Positions 1 to 8,239 of a stretch of DNA of 64,000 bases are shown here, in pieces; the stretch's first letter is position 1, and each line of letters opens with the position of its first letter. Source of the DNA: JADGHX01 sp035760965 (GTDB lineage: Bacteria > Pseudomonadota > Gammaproteobacteria > Steroidobacterales > Steroidobacteraceae); assembly GCA_035760965.1 (NCBI GenBank), contig DASTRY010000044.1, positions 1 to 64,000 on the forward strand. Direction: 5' to 3'. The position numbers and the translations under genes are program-made. The notes below the pieces were generated by a model. That model was not told where the DNA came from. It made no database searches and saw only the letters and a program-made list of their open reading frames with translations.

Positions 1-588
1 CCGATCGAGGACGAGGCGTGGCTCGGCATCTGGCGCCATCAGGTGCCCGGCGCGCCGGGCCTCGCGCGGCGGATCATCGAAGAGGTGATGCAAACCTCCG
101 ATCTCGCCTACGCGCAGGAGTGGAAGTTCGACCACGGCATCATGGTGCCTTTGAATTTCCTCACGCCGCGCTACGACCTGCCGATCATTCCGGTGAACAT
201 CAATTGCCAGGGGCCGCCGTTGATTCCGCTGGCACGCTGCTACGAGTTCGGCCGCGCGCTGCGTCGAGCGTGCGACAAGGTGCCCGAGCGCATCGCCATC
301 GTCGGCACCGGCGGCATCTCGCACTGGCCGGCGACGCCGGACTCCGGGAAGATCAACGAAGCGTGGGACCGCGCCTTTCTCGAGCGCTTTCTGAACGGCC
401 GGCGCGAGGAGTTGCTGGCGTATCGCGACGATGAGACGTGGCGCGAAGCCGGGCAGGGCGGCTTCGAGATCCGCACCTTCATCGCGGTGTCGGGTGCCAC
501 CGAAGGCGCGCGCGGGGAGCTCTGGTTCTACGCGCCGATTCCAATTTTCGCCGTGGGCTGCACTGTCGCAGTCATGAAGGGGTTTTGA
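1..588 (+). CDS. Class III extradiol dioxygenase, LigB-like (5'-truncated)
   Basis: The reading frame is already open at base 1, so the start lies outside the window; 195 C-terminal residues are visible. The stretch VGTGGISHW, with His at visible residue 108, matches the conserved GTGG-[IM]-SH block of LigB-family proteins (protocatechuate 4,5-dioxygenase beta, gallate dioxygenase and relatives), where this His is the active-site base. The family opens catechol-type rings between or beside the hydroxyls using Fe(II) and O2. The substrate cannot be told from this part. The stop is only 3 bases before the MetE-like gene at 592, so the two are surely co-transcribed. An aromatic-ring role is inferred from family membership; the iron ligands near the N-terminus are not in view. 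Confidence 0.85.
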   Translation, partial: PIEDEAWLGIWRHQVPGAPGLARRIIEEVMQTSDLAYAQEWKFDHGIMVPLNFLTPRYDLPIIPVNINCQGPPLIPLARCYEFGRALRRACDKVPERIAIVGTGGISHWPATPDSGKINEAWDRAFLERFLNGRREELLAYRDDETWREAGQGGFEIRTFIAVSGATEGARGELWFYAPIPIFAVGCTVAVMKGF

Positions 589-591
589 AGG

Positions 592-1722
592 ATGAGCGAT
601 CGAGTCGACATGCGTCGTGACACACCGCCGTTTCGCGCTGATCACGTCGGAAGCCTGCTGCGTCCGCCGGCGCTGAAGCAGGCGCGCGATGCGCATCAGC
701 GCGGCGAGATCACGGCAGCGCAGTTGCGCGCTGCCGAAGACGCCGCCATCCGCGAGGTAGTGAAGCTGCAGGAGGACGTGGGCCTGCAGGGGATCACCGA
801 CGGCGAGCTGCGTCGCGGCTCGTGGCACATGGATTTTCTCTATCAGATCGGCGGCGTCACCCGCGTGCAGGACAATTTGAAGGTCCGGTTCCACAACGAG
901 AAGGGCGACATCGAGTTCACGCCCTCGGCGTTGCGCGTGACCGGTCGCCTCAGGCTCGAGAAGTGCATTTTCGGTGAGGCGTTCACGTTCCTGAAGTCCA
1001 TCACGAAGCGCACGCCGAAGCTCACGATTCCCGCGCCGAGCATGATTCACTATCGCGGCGGCAAGTCCATCATCGACCCCGCGGTGTATCCCGATATCGC
1101 CGAGTTCTGGTCGGACCTGAAGGCCGTGTATGCGCGGGAGGTCGAGGAGCTCGGCAAGCTCGGTTGCACCTATCTGCAGATGGACGACACGAGCCTCGCG
1201 TATCTCAACGATCCCGCGCAGCGCGAATACGTCGCGCAGTTCGGTGGCGACAGCAAGAACCAACATCTCACGTACATCGACCTCATCAACGGCGCGCTCG
1301 CACGGAAGCCGCCCGGCATGGCGGTGTGCACGCACTTGTGCCGCGGCAACTATCGCTCCTCGTGGGTCGCCTCCGGCGGCTACGACTACGTGGCCGAAGC
1401 GCTCTTCAACGAGCTGAAAGTCGACGGCTTCTTTCTCGAGTACGACGATCAGCGCTCCGGCGGCTTCGAGCCGCTGCGCTTCGTGCCGAAGGGCAAGTAC
1501 GTCGTCCTGGGACTCGTCACGTCGAAGCGCGCCGCCCTCGAGAGCAAGGACGATCTGAAGCGGCGCATCGAGCAGGCCGCGAAGTTCGTGCCGCTCGAGC
1601 AGCTCTGCCTGAGCCCGCAATGCGGCTTCTCCTCGACGCTCGAAGGCAACGCGCTCACCGTCGCGGACCAGATCGCGAAGCTGCGTCTCGTCGTCGAGAC
1701 CGCGCGCGAAGTGTGGGGCTGA
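592..1722 (+). CDS. Core-MetE (cobalamin-independent methionine synthase C-terminal domain) protein, paralog 1
   Basis: 376 aa, about half the size of full MetE: only the catalytic TIM-barrel half is present. The family entry motif is seen as DHVGSLLRP near residue 20. The zinc site is intact: His248 and Cys250 (HLC), Glu283 (FLEYDD) and Cys344 (PQCGF). The homocysteine-site motif that reads QxDEP in MetE is changed to QMDDT. Full MetE moves a methyl group from methyl-folate to homocysteine; core-only relatives include folate-independent methionine synthases and epoxyalkane:coenzyme M transferase, so the real donor and acceptor are open. It follows a ring-cleaving dioxygenase by 3 bases, which suggests a catabolic rather than purely biosynthetic role (inference). 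The ATG at 592 is chosen for its closeness to the upstream stop. Confidence 0.85.
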   Translation: MSDRVDMRRDTPPFRADHVGSLLRPPALKQARDAHQRGEITAAQLRAAEDAAIREVVKLQEDVGLQGITDGELRRGSWHMDFLYQIGGVTRVQDNLKVRFHNEKGDIEFTPSALRVTGRLRLEKCIFGEAFTFLKSITKRTPKLTIPAPSMIHYRGGKSIIDPAVYPDIAEFWSDLKAVYAREVEELGKLGCTYLQMDDTSLAYLNDPAQREYVAQFGGDSKNQHLTYIDLINGALARKPPGMAVCTHLCRGNYRSSWVASGGYDYVAEALFNELKVDGFFLEYDDQRSGGFEPLRFVPKGKYVVLGLVTSKRAALESKDDLKRRIEQAAKFVPLEQLCLSPQCGFSSTLEGNALTVADQIAKLRLVVETAREVWG

Positions 1723-1951
1723 GAGCAAGCGCGCGCACCGCAGACGAGCACGGCGCCGTACATACACCACGCGTGCTTGTATCCAAGCGGCGACAACTCA
1801 AATTTATGACGCGATTTCTGTAAACAAGGTATCGACAGCCTCCTGGTGGACGTGCGAACTTAGAACCGCTGGTCGTTTTGCGGGAACGAGCGACTGCGTC
1901 GGTGCGCGCGATGCGTGCACGGCGCAGTGCCGCTCGGCTGAGCGGGGGGTT

Positions 1952-2590
1952 GTGAAAAAGAAGTTTGCGACAGGGAGCGCGCTTGTCGGGTGGGCAAGGA
2001 CGCGGTGGATGTTGGCGTGCGGGCTCTGTTCGTTGCTGCTGCTGCCGGTTGCACGCGCCGGCGATGGCTCGATCACCGAGACCATGGTCTGGCCGTTGCA
2101 GGGACGCAGTCTGGTCGCGACGTATTCGCGCGATCGCGACGGCATGGGGACTCTCAAATTCCGCGAAACCACGGGCCGGCGCACGCTGCCCGTGACCTGG
2201 CTCGTCGAGTCCGATCGCGACCTGGTCGCGAACATGAGCCTCTCCGGGATGCAGCACTTCAACGGCATGCTCGTCGTGACGCTCGAATCCGCGAGCGGCT
2301 ACGTCACGCAGGTCTTCGTGTACGACGACCGGCTCGACATGATCGCGGAGGTCGCGAGCGCTGCCGGACGCTGGCAGCCGGAGCTCATGTACTGGGGTGA
2401 CACGCTCGATCCCGCGGTCGGCATCATCCGTCAGATGTCGAACTCGAAGGGACGGCAGCCCGGCATGATCTGCGGCCAGAAGATCTTGCGGTTCAACCAG
2501 AGCACGCGGCGCATCGAGGAGACCTACGTGCGCTGGACCGCGCGCGGCAAGGAGCCGGTCGCGAACCTCGACCCCACCTGCACGGACTAG
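1952..2590 (+). CDS. Secreted protein of unknown function
   Basis: 212 aa starting at a GTG with a GGGGGG-rich stretch just upstream. Residues 1-36 form a signal peptide: a Lys-rich start (KKK), then a hydrophobic core ending in LLLLPVARA, the likely cleavage site. The mature part is a mixed beta-rich sequence without membrane segments; two Cys (in MICGQ and in DPTCTD) sit near the C-terminus and could pair. No family is recognised. The 229 bases before it hold no gene. It stands alone between the MetE-like gene and an amino-acid permease with no shared theme. Confidence 0.7.
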   Translation: MKKKFATGSALVGWARTRWMLACGLCSLLLLPVARAGDGSITETMVWPLQGRSLVATYSRDRDGMGTLKFRETTGRRTLPVTWLVESDRDLVANMSLSGMQHFNGMLVVTLESASGYVTQVFVYDDRLDMIAEVASAAGRWQPELMYWGDTLDPAVGIIRQMSNSKGRQPGMICGQKILRFNQSTRRIEETYVRWTARGKEPVANLDPTCTD

Positions 2591-2720
2591 CAGCCGAACG
2601 GCCGATTGCGACCGACGGAGCGCCAGCGGACGACCGATAACCGCCGGCGGCTCCTCATCCTGGTCTACCATTGCCGCCCAATTGCCGCCGGCCAGGCGGC
2701 GCACGGTTCTGGAGCCCTGG

Positions 2721-4157
2721 ATGAACGCGACTGCCGAATCGCCTGTGCCGCCCGCTGCGGCCGCCGCCCCTGCGCCGCTTCACGAGTTGAGCCGGAGCCT
2801 GCGGTCGCGGCATGTGCAGATGATCTCGATCGGCGGGATCATCGGCGCCGGTCTCTTCGTCGGCAGCAGCGCGGCGATCAAAGCCGCGGGTCCCTCGATC
2901 CTGCTGAGCTATTTGCTCGCCGGCTCTCTCGTGCTCGTCGTCATGCGCATGCTGAGCGAGATGGCCGCCGCGACGCCCGGCCTCGGCTCGTTCACCGAAT
3001 ACGTGCGGCTCGGGCTCGGCGACTGGGGCGGCTTCCTGTCGGGCTGGCTCTATTGGTACTTCTGGGTCGTCGTGGTCGCCATCGAGGCCATCGCCGGCGC
3101 GAAGCTCCTCTCGGCGTGGATCGCGCTGCCGGTGTGGCAGATCGTCGCCATCCTGATGGTCTTGCTCACCGCCGTGAATCTCATGTCCTCGCGCTCGTAC
3201 GGCGAGTTCGAGTTCTGGTTCTCCTCCATCAAGGTCGCCGCGATCGTCGTGTTCATCCTGATCGGCGGGGCGTACGCCTTCGGGCTCACGTCCGGAATCG
3301 GGCCCACCTTCTCCAATCTCTACGCGCACGGCGGCTTCATGCCGTTCGGCGGGATCGCGGTGCTCGCGGGCGTCACGACCGTCGTGTTCTCGCTGTGCGG
3401 CGCGGAGATCGCGACCATCGCGGCGGCGGAGTCGAACGAGTCCACGCGCGTGATCTCGCGCATGACGATCACGATCGTGCTGCGCATCCTGTTGTTCTAC
3501 GTGCTGTCGATTCTGCTGGTGCTGGCCGTCGTGCCCTGGACCGAGATCGTGCCGGGCGAATCGCCGTTCGCCGCGGCGCTGACCCGCACGCACATCCCCG
3601 GCGCGGCGACGATCATGAACCTCATCGTGCTGACGGCGGTTCTGTCGTGCCTCAACTCCGGCGTGTATGTGACGTCGCGGGTGCTCTTCACGCTGGCGGC
3701 GCGCGCGGAGGCACCGCAATCTCTGATCGCGCTCAGCAAGCGTCGCGTGCCGGCGCGCGCCATTCTGATCGGCAGCTCGTTCGGCTATCTCGCCGTGATG
3801 CTGTCGATCGTGTCGCCGGAGCGTGTCTTTGCGTATCTCGTGAATGCGTCCGGCGCGCTGATGGTGGTGATCTACTTGCTCGCGTGCTTCGCGCACCTGC
3901 GACTGCGCCGGCAGATGGAACGCATCTCGCCGGAGCGGCTCACCATCAAAGTCTGGCTGTTCCCGTGGCTCACGTACGCGACCATCGCCGCCATGATCGG
4001 CGTGCTCGTGGCAATGGCGGTGACGGCCTGGCGTTCAGGAGAGTTCTATCGGAGCGAGGTCGTGGCCAGCGGCGTTGCTGTGCTGATCGCGTCGCTGGCC
4101 GGATGGGTCTTGCGCAGGCGCCGCCGACTGGCGAGCGGCGCCGCGCAAGCGGTCTAG
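2721..4157 (+). CDS. Amino-acid permease, APC superfamily (GabP/AAT type)
   Basis: 478 aa with about twelve hydrophobic segments. The first membrane helix carries GGIIGAGLFVGSS, the glycine-rich substrate-binding signature of APC transporters, and the following EMAAATPGLGSFTEY matches the helix-3 region of AAT-family permeases such as the GABA permease. It should import an amino acid or amine by proton symport across the inner membrane; the exact substrate is not readable. The ATG at 2721 is preferred over an upstream TTG at 2682 because GGAG lies 6 bases before it. Its stop codon abuts the stop of the convergent RcnB-like gene with no base between. Confidence 0.88.
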   Translation: MNATAESPVPPAAAAAPAPLHELSRSLRSRHVQMISIGGIIGAGLFVGSSAAIKAAGPSILLSYLLAGSLVLVVMRMLSEMAAATPGLGSFTEYVRLGLGDWGGFLSGWLYWYFWVVVVAIEAIAGAKLLSAWIALPVWQIVAILMVLLTAVNLMSSRSYGEFEFWFSSIKVAAIVVFILIGGAYAFGLTSGIGPTFSNLYAHGGFMPFGGIAVLAGVTTVVFSLCGAEIATIAAAESNESTRVISRMTITIVLRILLFYVLSILLVLAVVPWTEIVPGESPFAAALTRTHIPGAATIMNLIVLTAVLSCLNSGVYVTSRVLFTLAARAEAPQSLIALSKRRVPARAILIGSSFGYLAVMLSIVSPERVFAYLVNASGALMVVIYLLACFAHLRLRRQMERISPERLTIKVWLFPWLTYATIAAMIGVLVAMAVTAWRSGEFYRSEVVASGVAVLIASLAGWVLRRRRRLASGAAQAV

Positions 4158-4802
4158 TCAGTAGAAGTGGTTGTACGCGACGTCGAGGATGACGCCCGTC
4201 GCAATGGCCGCGAGCACGACGTCCGTATCGACTCGCACCCAGTGGTAGCCATAGGGCGGGGCGTGTAGCCCGTAGCGTCCGTAGTCATAGACGACGTAGC
4301 GAGGCGCGTAGTACGCCACCGGCAGCCGTTCGCCTCGACTCCAGCGATGCGCGTAGTAGCCGTGGGGCCGGTGATATGCCCCCCAGTAATAGCGCGCCCG
4401 CGGGGGTGCGTAGTAACGGTGAGGCGGGGCGTAGTGGCGGGGCGGGGAGTAGCTGCGTGGCGGAGCGTAGTAACGGGGTGGGTGATGGTCGAAGCGGCGA
4501 CCGTCGTTCCAGTCGTGCCGGCCCCCGTTCCGATCGTGGCTGCGGTCGTTCCAGTGCCGCTGGCCGTCATGCCCGTCACGCCGGCCACTCCAGTTGTGGT
4601 CCGAGCCCCGGTGGTCGTTCCGGCGGCCGTCGTTGCGGTGACTGTCGCCGCGATGATCGTTCCAATGTTGGCGGTCGCGCCCGCCGCGGTTCTCATGGGA
4701 CGAGCCGCGATCCGCGCCGCGGCCGTGATACCCCTGCCCCGCCATCGCGACCGAGCCGGCCAGCAGCCCTAGGACAAGGGCACCGACTGCCAAGCGCTTC
4801 AT
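4158..4802 (-). CDS. RcnB-family periplasmic protein with His/Arg/Asp-rich low-complexity region
   Basis: 214 aa. Signal peptide at residues 1-22 (MKRLAVGALVLGLLAGSVAMA). Residues about 25-110 are made of short units rich in His, Asp, Arg, Asn and Gly (HWNDHRGD, HWNDRSHDR, HDWNDGRR), then come several YYAPPR/SYSPPR units, and the last 60 residues (GERLPVAYYAPRY ... YHWVRVDTDVVL) are the conserved RcnB fold. RcnB of Escherichia coli is a periplasmic protein tied to nickel and cobalt homeostasis; here the long His-rich part could bind metal (inference). The ATG at 4802 is chosen over 4826 because a perfect AGGAGG (4810-4815) sits 7 bases ahead. No metal exporter gene is nearby. Confidence 0.85.
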   Translation of the reverse strand: MKRLAVGALVLGLLAGSVAMAGQGYHGRGADRGSSHENRGGRDRQHWNDHRGDSHRNDGRRNDHRGSDHNWSGRRDGHDGQRHWNDRSHDRNGGRHDWNDGRRFDHHPPRYYAPPRSYSPPRHYAPPHRYYAPPRARYYWGAYHRPHGYYAHRWSRGERLPVAYYAPRYVVYDYGRYGLHAPPYGYHWVRVDTDVVLAAIATGVILDVAYNHFY

Positions 4803-5006
4803 ACGGATTCCTCCTGGGACGCCCATCAGTTGAGGCCGCGCAGTCTTGCACTGCTACGCTGAGCGTTTCCTGAACGACCGGCGCCTTGGCGGCTAAGTGT
4901 CGAAGGGACGCGACCGTCGTCGAGCAGGAGCGGGACCATTGCCGGCCGTGCCTCGTGCGGAGCGATCCCGGTAGAATCGCCGCGCCTTCCCCCACAGGTC
5001 CTCATA

Positions 5007-6092
5007 GTGTCCGACTCCACAGCCGGGGCGTCCGGTTCGACGGCCCAAACCACGGCGCGCTGGGCGCTGATCATCGCGCTCGCGCTGCTCGGCGGCTGGG
5101 TTCTCAGGCATTTCCTACCGGCGCTGTGCTGGGCCGTGGTGCTCGCGATCGCCACCAGCTCACTCTACGACCGCTGGCTCGGCCGCTTCCGAGGCAAGCG
5201 CCGCGACGTATGGGCGGCGCTCACGTTCACCATCTTCGTCGGGCTCGTGCTCATCGTCCCGCTGGTGTACGGGGGCGTCGTCGCCGTGCGCGAGGCCATC
5301 ACCCTGGCTCACGCGTATGCCGATTCCTTGCACGGCAAGCCGCCCGTCCTGCCGGACTGGATCGCCCAGATCCCGTGGCTGCGCGACTGGATCCTGGACT
5401 TCTGGAACGAGAGGATCGGCCGCGCGGCCGAAACCGCCGGCGCGGTTCACTCGCACGTGCTCGTGCCCGAGTGGACGCGCGCCCTCGGTCTGCAGGTGGC
5501 CAGGCGCATCAGCACGCTCGCCTTCACCCTGCTCACGCTGTTCTTCGTCTATTTGAATCGCGCACATTTGTCGGGAAGCGTGCGGCGCGCGGCGCATCGC
5601 GTGTTCGGACCGCCCGTGGACACGCTGCTCACTCGCATGGTCGGCGCGGTTCGCGCGACCGTCGATGGCGTGGTGCTCGTTGCGGTCGCCGAAGGCGCGA
5701 TCATGGGGGTCGTCTATGCGGCGGCGGGCGCGCCGCATCCGATCCTGTTCGGCGCGGTCACGGGCGTTTTCGCGATGATTCCGTTTGCGGCCCCGATCGC
5801 CTTCGGCGTGGTGGCGATCCTGCTCGCCAGTCAGGGCGCCCTCGTGGCCGCGATCGTCGTCGCCGCCATCGGCCTCATCGTGCTGTTCATCGCGGACCAC
5901 TTCGTGCGACCCGTCATCATCGGGGAGGGCGCGCGCCTGCCGTTCCTCTGGGTACTGCTCGGCATTCTCGGCGGGGTAGAGACCTTCGGTCTCGTCGGTA
6001 TCTTTCTCGGTCCGGCGCTGATGGCGGCGCTGGTCTCGATCTGGCGCAACTGGTCGGCCGACACGACGCCGACGGACGTGACGGGCAGCTAG
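5007..6092 (+). CDS. AI-2E family inner-membrane transporter (PerM/YdiK type), copy 1
   Basis: 361 aa, with two hydrophobic hairpins near residues 20-95 and a block of helices at about 210-345, the usual layout of AI-2E/UPF0118 proteins. The family contains the putative autoinducer-2 exporter TqsA, but also sodium/proton antiporters and permeases of unknown cargo, so no substrate is assigned. Start is a GTG at 5007; a TAGAAT hexamer at 4972-4977 could be a -10 box, without a convincing -35. It converges on a second member of the same family, and the two stop codons share the four bases CTAG. Confidence 0.85.
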   Translation: MSDSTAGASGSTAQTTARWALIIALALLGGWVLRHFLPALCWAVVLAIATSSLYDRWLGRFRGKRRDVWAALTFTIFVGLVLIVPLVYGGVVAVREAITLAHAYADSLHGKPPVLPDWIAQIPWLRDWILDFWNERIGRAAETAGAVHSHVLVPEWTRALGLQVARRISTLAFTLLTLFFVYLNRAHLSGSVRRAAHRVFGPPVDTLLTRMVGAVRATVDGVVLVAVAEGAIMGVVYAAAGAPHPILFGAVTGVFAMIPFAAPIAFGVVAILLASQGALVAAIVVAAIGLIVLFIADHFVRPVIIGEGARLPFLWVLLGILGGVETFGLVGIFLGPALMAALVSIWRNWSADTTPTDVTGS

Positions 6093-7111
6093 ATCAAGCG
6101 AGCCGCTTCGAGCTCGCGCTTCATGTAGGCGTAGTAGATCGGCGCCGCGATCAGCCCCGGCGCGCCGAAGATGGCTTCCATGACCAGCATGGCGATCAGC
6201 AGCTCCCACGCGCGCGCCCGAATCTGCGTGCCGATGATGCGCGCGTTCAGGAAGTACTCGAGCTTGTGAATGAGGATGAGATAGGCGAGGGCGGTGATGG
6301 CCACACCGACCGACAGCGACAGCCCGACGACGAAGATGACGGTATTCGAGATGAGATTGCCGATCACCGGCAGCAGCCCCGCGATGAACGTGAGCACGAC
6401 CAGTGCCTTCGCGAGCGGCATGTGCACGCCGAACAGCGGCAGCACGACCAGCAGGAAAATGCCGGTCAGCAACGTGTTCAGCGCGGAGATCTTGACCTGG
6501 GCGAACACCACGTCGTGAAACGCCGTGACGAGATTCGCGCAGCGCATGTTCAGCAGCTCGGCGAGCGGGCCTCGTCGCGGCTGCACGCGTGCGCGATGAA
6601 TCGCGAGCATCGCGCCCAATACGATGCCGACCAGCAACTGCACCACGATGCGCACCGCTTGCTTGCCGGCGAGCTGCAGCTGCGCGGCGTGCTCGTGCAC
6701 CCAAGCCAGAATGGTCGCGCGCGTCTCTTCGACGTTCTCCGGCAGATTCTGCGTGACGATGGACGGCAGCTTGAGGCGCGCGCGTTCGATGACCGGCATC
6801 AACCGTTCCAGAATCCTCGTCGGATTGCCGCTCTCGCTATTGAGGAATGCGATGCCGGCCAGGATCGCTAGCGTGACCACGCCCACGACGAGGGCCGCGA
6901 GCACTGCCACGACCACCCAGTGCGCGCGTGTGCCGGGCAGGTGGCGCTGCAAGCTCGGCGCCAGCGCACCGACCAAGGAATACACGAGCAGCCCGACGAG
7001 CACCGCCGAGAGCAGGTGCAAGTGGAGAACAAGCGCCAGCCCCACCGCCATGAGGATGTAGCTGGCCGCAGTCAGTTGGGACGGGGAAACCGTGGGTGGC
7101 GGGAGGATCAC
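6089..7111 (-). CDS. AI-2E family inner-membrane transporter, copy 2
   Basis: 340 aa from a GTG at 7111. Hydrophobic segments lie at about 15-40, 65-90, 150-175 and four or more between 210 and 330; the region GLLPVIGNLISN matches the conserved proline/glycine turn of the AI-2E family. The sequence is clearly different from the 5007-6092 copy, so these are distant paralogs and not a recent duplication. The pair is convergent and overlaps by four bases at CTAG. Cargo unknown. Confidence 0.83.
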   Translation of the reverse strand: MILPPPTVSPSQLTAASYILMAVGLALVLHLHLLSAVLVGLLVYSLVGALAPSLQRHLPGTRAHWVVVAVLAALVVGVVTLAILAGIAFLNSESGNPTRILERLMPVIERARLKLPSIVTQNLPENVEETRATILAWVHEHAAQLQLAGKQAVRIVVQLLVGIVLGAMLAIHRARVQPRRGPLAELLNMRCANLVTAFHDVVFAQVKISALNTLLTGIFLLVVLPLFGVHMPLAKALVVLTFIAGLLPVIGNLISNTVIFVVGLSLSVGVAITALAYLILIHKLEYFLNARIIGTQIRARAWELLIAMLVMEAIFGAPGLIAAPIYYAYMKRELEAARLI

Positions 7112-7234
7112 GGCGCGGATTATAGGGTAGCGGCTCCTGCGCCATCAGCCGCTGCCCGCCGGCGCCCCGCCCGACGCCCGCACCTTCGACGGCGGCGTGC
7201 GCGGCGCACCGGGCGCGCGCACGCCGCCGTGACG

Positions 7235-7780
7235 TCATGACTTGCCTTTGTGCTCGTCGGCCCACTTCTGGACGACGGCCATCGTGTTCTCGACGTGCTT
7301 GTCCGGGTTCAGTGCGGTGTACGAATAAAGAATCTCGCCCGTCGGCGCGATCACGTAGGAGGTGCGCTTCGCCCAGTCCGGCTTGATCCACAGCACGGCA
7401 TCGTAGGCCTTCATGATCTTCTGATCCGCATCCGAGGCGACGGCGAACTTGCTGCGGCACTCGCTCACGGAGAACTTGTTGAGCGTCTCGATCGAGTCGT
7501 GCGAGACGCCGATGACCGTGGCGCCGAGCGCTTTGAACTTGTCGGTCGCCTCCGCGAAGTTGTGCGCCTCGATCGTGCAGCCCTTGGTGAAGGCTGCCGG
7601 ATAGAAATACAGCACCACCGGCCCCTGCTTCAGGGCTTCGGACAGGGAGAACGAGAACTCCTTGCCGCCGAGCGACGCCTGGGTCGTGAAGTCCGGGGCG
7701 TGCGTCCCGTTCGGGAGCGCGGCGAACGCAGTGGTCGAGAGGAGAGCGGCGGCCAGCGCCAGGAGCCGTTTTGTGAGCAT
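7235..7780 (-). CDS. Periplasmic peroxiredoxin, AhpC/TSA (BCP-like) family
   Basis: 181 aa. Residues 1-20 form a signal peptide ending in TTAFAA. The thioredoxin fold carries FYPAAFTKGCTIEAHNF with the peroxidatic Cys at about residue 68, where classical peroxiredoxins have P-x-[ST]-x-x-C. A second Cys (SECRSKF) lies about 40 residues on and could be the resolving Cys. The protein should reduce peroxides in the periplasm with thiol help. It is transcribed away from the gene-free stretch 7781-8239, which should hold its promoter. Confidence 0.88.
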   Translation of the reverse strand: MLTKRLLALAAALLSTTAFAALPNGTHAPDFTTQASLGGKEFSFSLSEALKQGPVVLYFYPAAFTKGCTIEAHNFAEATDKFKALGATVIGVSHDSIETLNKFSVSECRSKFAVASDADQKIMKAYDAVLWIKPDWAKRTSYVIAPTGEILYSYTALNPDKHVENTMAVVQKWADEHKGKS

Positions 7781-8239
7781 GGGTCGATTCCCTGTCAGTT
7801 GAATACGACGGTGCCCGCGCGTTGGGGCGCGGACTCTCGAACGGCTCTACGTCGCCAATCGCCGGATGGATGCCTGACGCGCGCGGCGGGCGTCGTCGGG
7901 AGCCGACGCTCGCGCGTGAGGTCGGCGCTTGGCCGTCCGCGGCCAACACTTCGAGCGGCGTGCTTCGTCGAGCGTCCTCCCCGAGGATGCGACTCTCGCG
8001 CGGGCAGCAGCTGCGCACGCAATGAAAGCCGACGCGGGACGGTCTCCGCGAGGGTGCTGCCGGCGACCGCGCGCCATCGGCGTTCGCACGTTGGGCAGCA
8101 AGGTGATGTTGGGCAATTCGTGTGCGGCAGCGAAGGCGAGCGATTAACGCACACGCGTCCTTGGAAACGGCAGCGCATCGACCTTGACCACCGCGCGAGC
8201 CGAGTGCTCAAGTGACGCGCTTTTTTCGGGGAGTCATAC
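7781..8239. other. Gene-free stretch between divergent peroxiredoxin and sugar dehydrogenase genes
   Basis: About 460 bases without a believable gene. Open frames exist on both strands but give Arg/Ser-rich translations without family resemblance, as expected from chance frames in GC-rich DNA. It must contain the promoters of both flanking genes. The only structured element seen is a GC hairpin followed by six T at 8193-8226. Confidence 0.6.
8193..8226 (+). terminator. Hairpin plus T-run just before the PQQ dehydrogenase start
   Basis: GCGCG (8193-8197) pairs with CGCGC (8216-8220) and is followed directly by six T (8221-8226). The loop of 18 bases can form a small inner GAG/CTC stem. The shape is that of an intrinsic terminator on the plus strand, but no plus-strand gene ends here and the next gene starts at 8240. 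It could end a short untranslated RNA or act in the leader of the dehydrogenase mRNA. The 5-bp stem is short, so chance is possible. Confidence 0.3.

Noticed and set aside
4347..4873. Plus-strand frames opposite the RcnB-like gene
   Set aside because: Val/Ala/Pro- or Ser/Gly/Arg-rich products arise from the low-complexity codons of the minus-strand gene.
5160..6704. Open minus-strand frame of 514 codons opposite the AI-2E gene
   Set aside because: Arg/Ala/Asp-rich text with no family blocks; it mirrors the well-supported plus-strand gene and is a GC-driven shadow.
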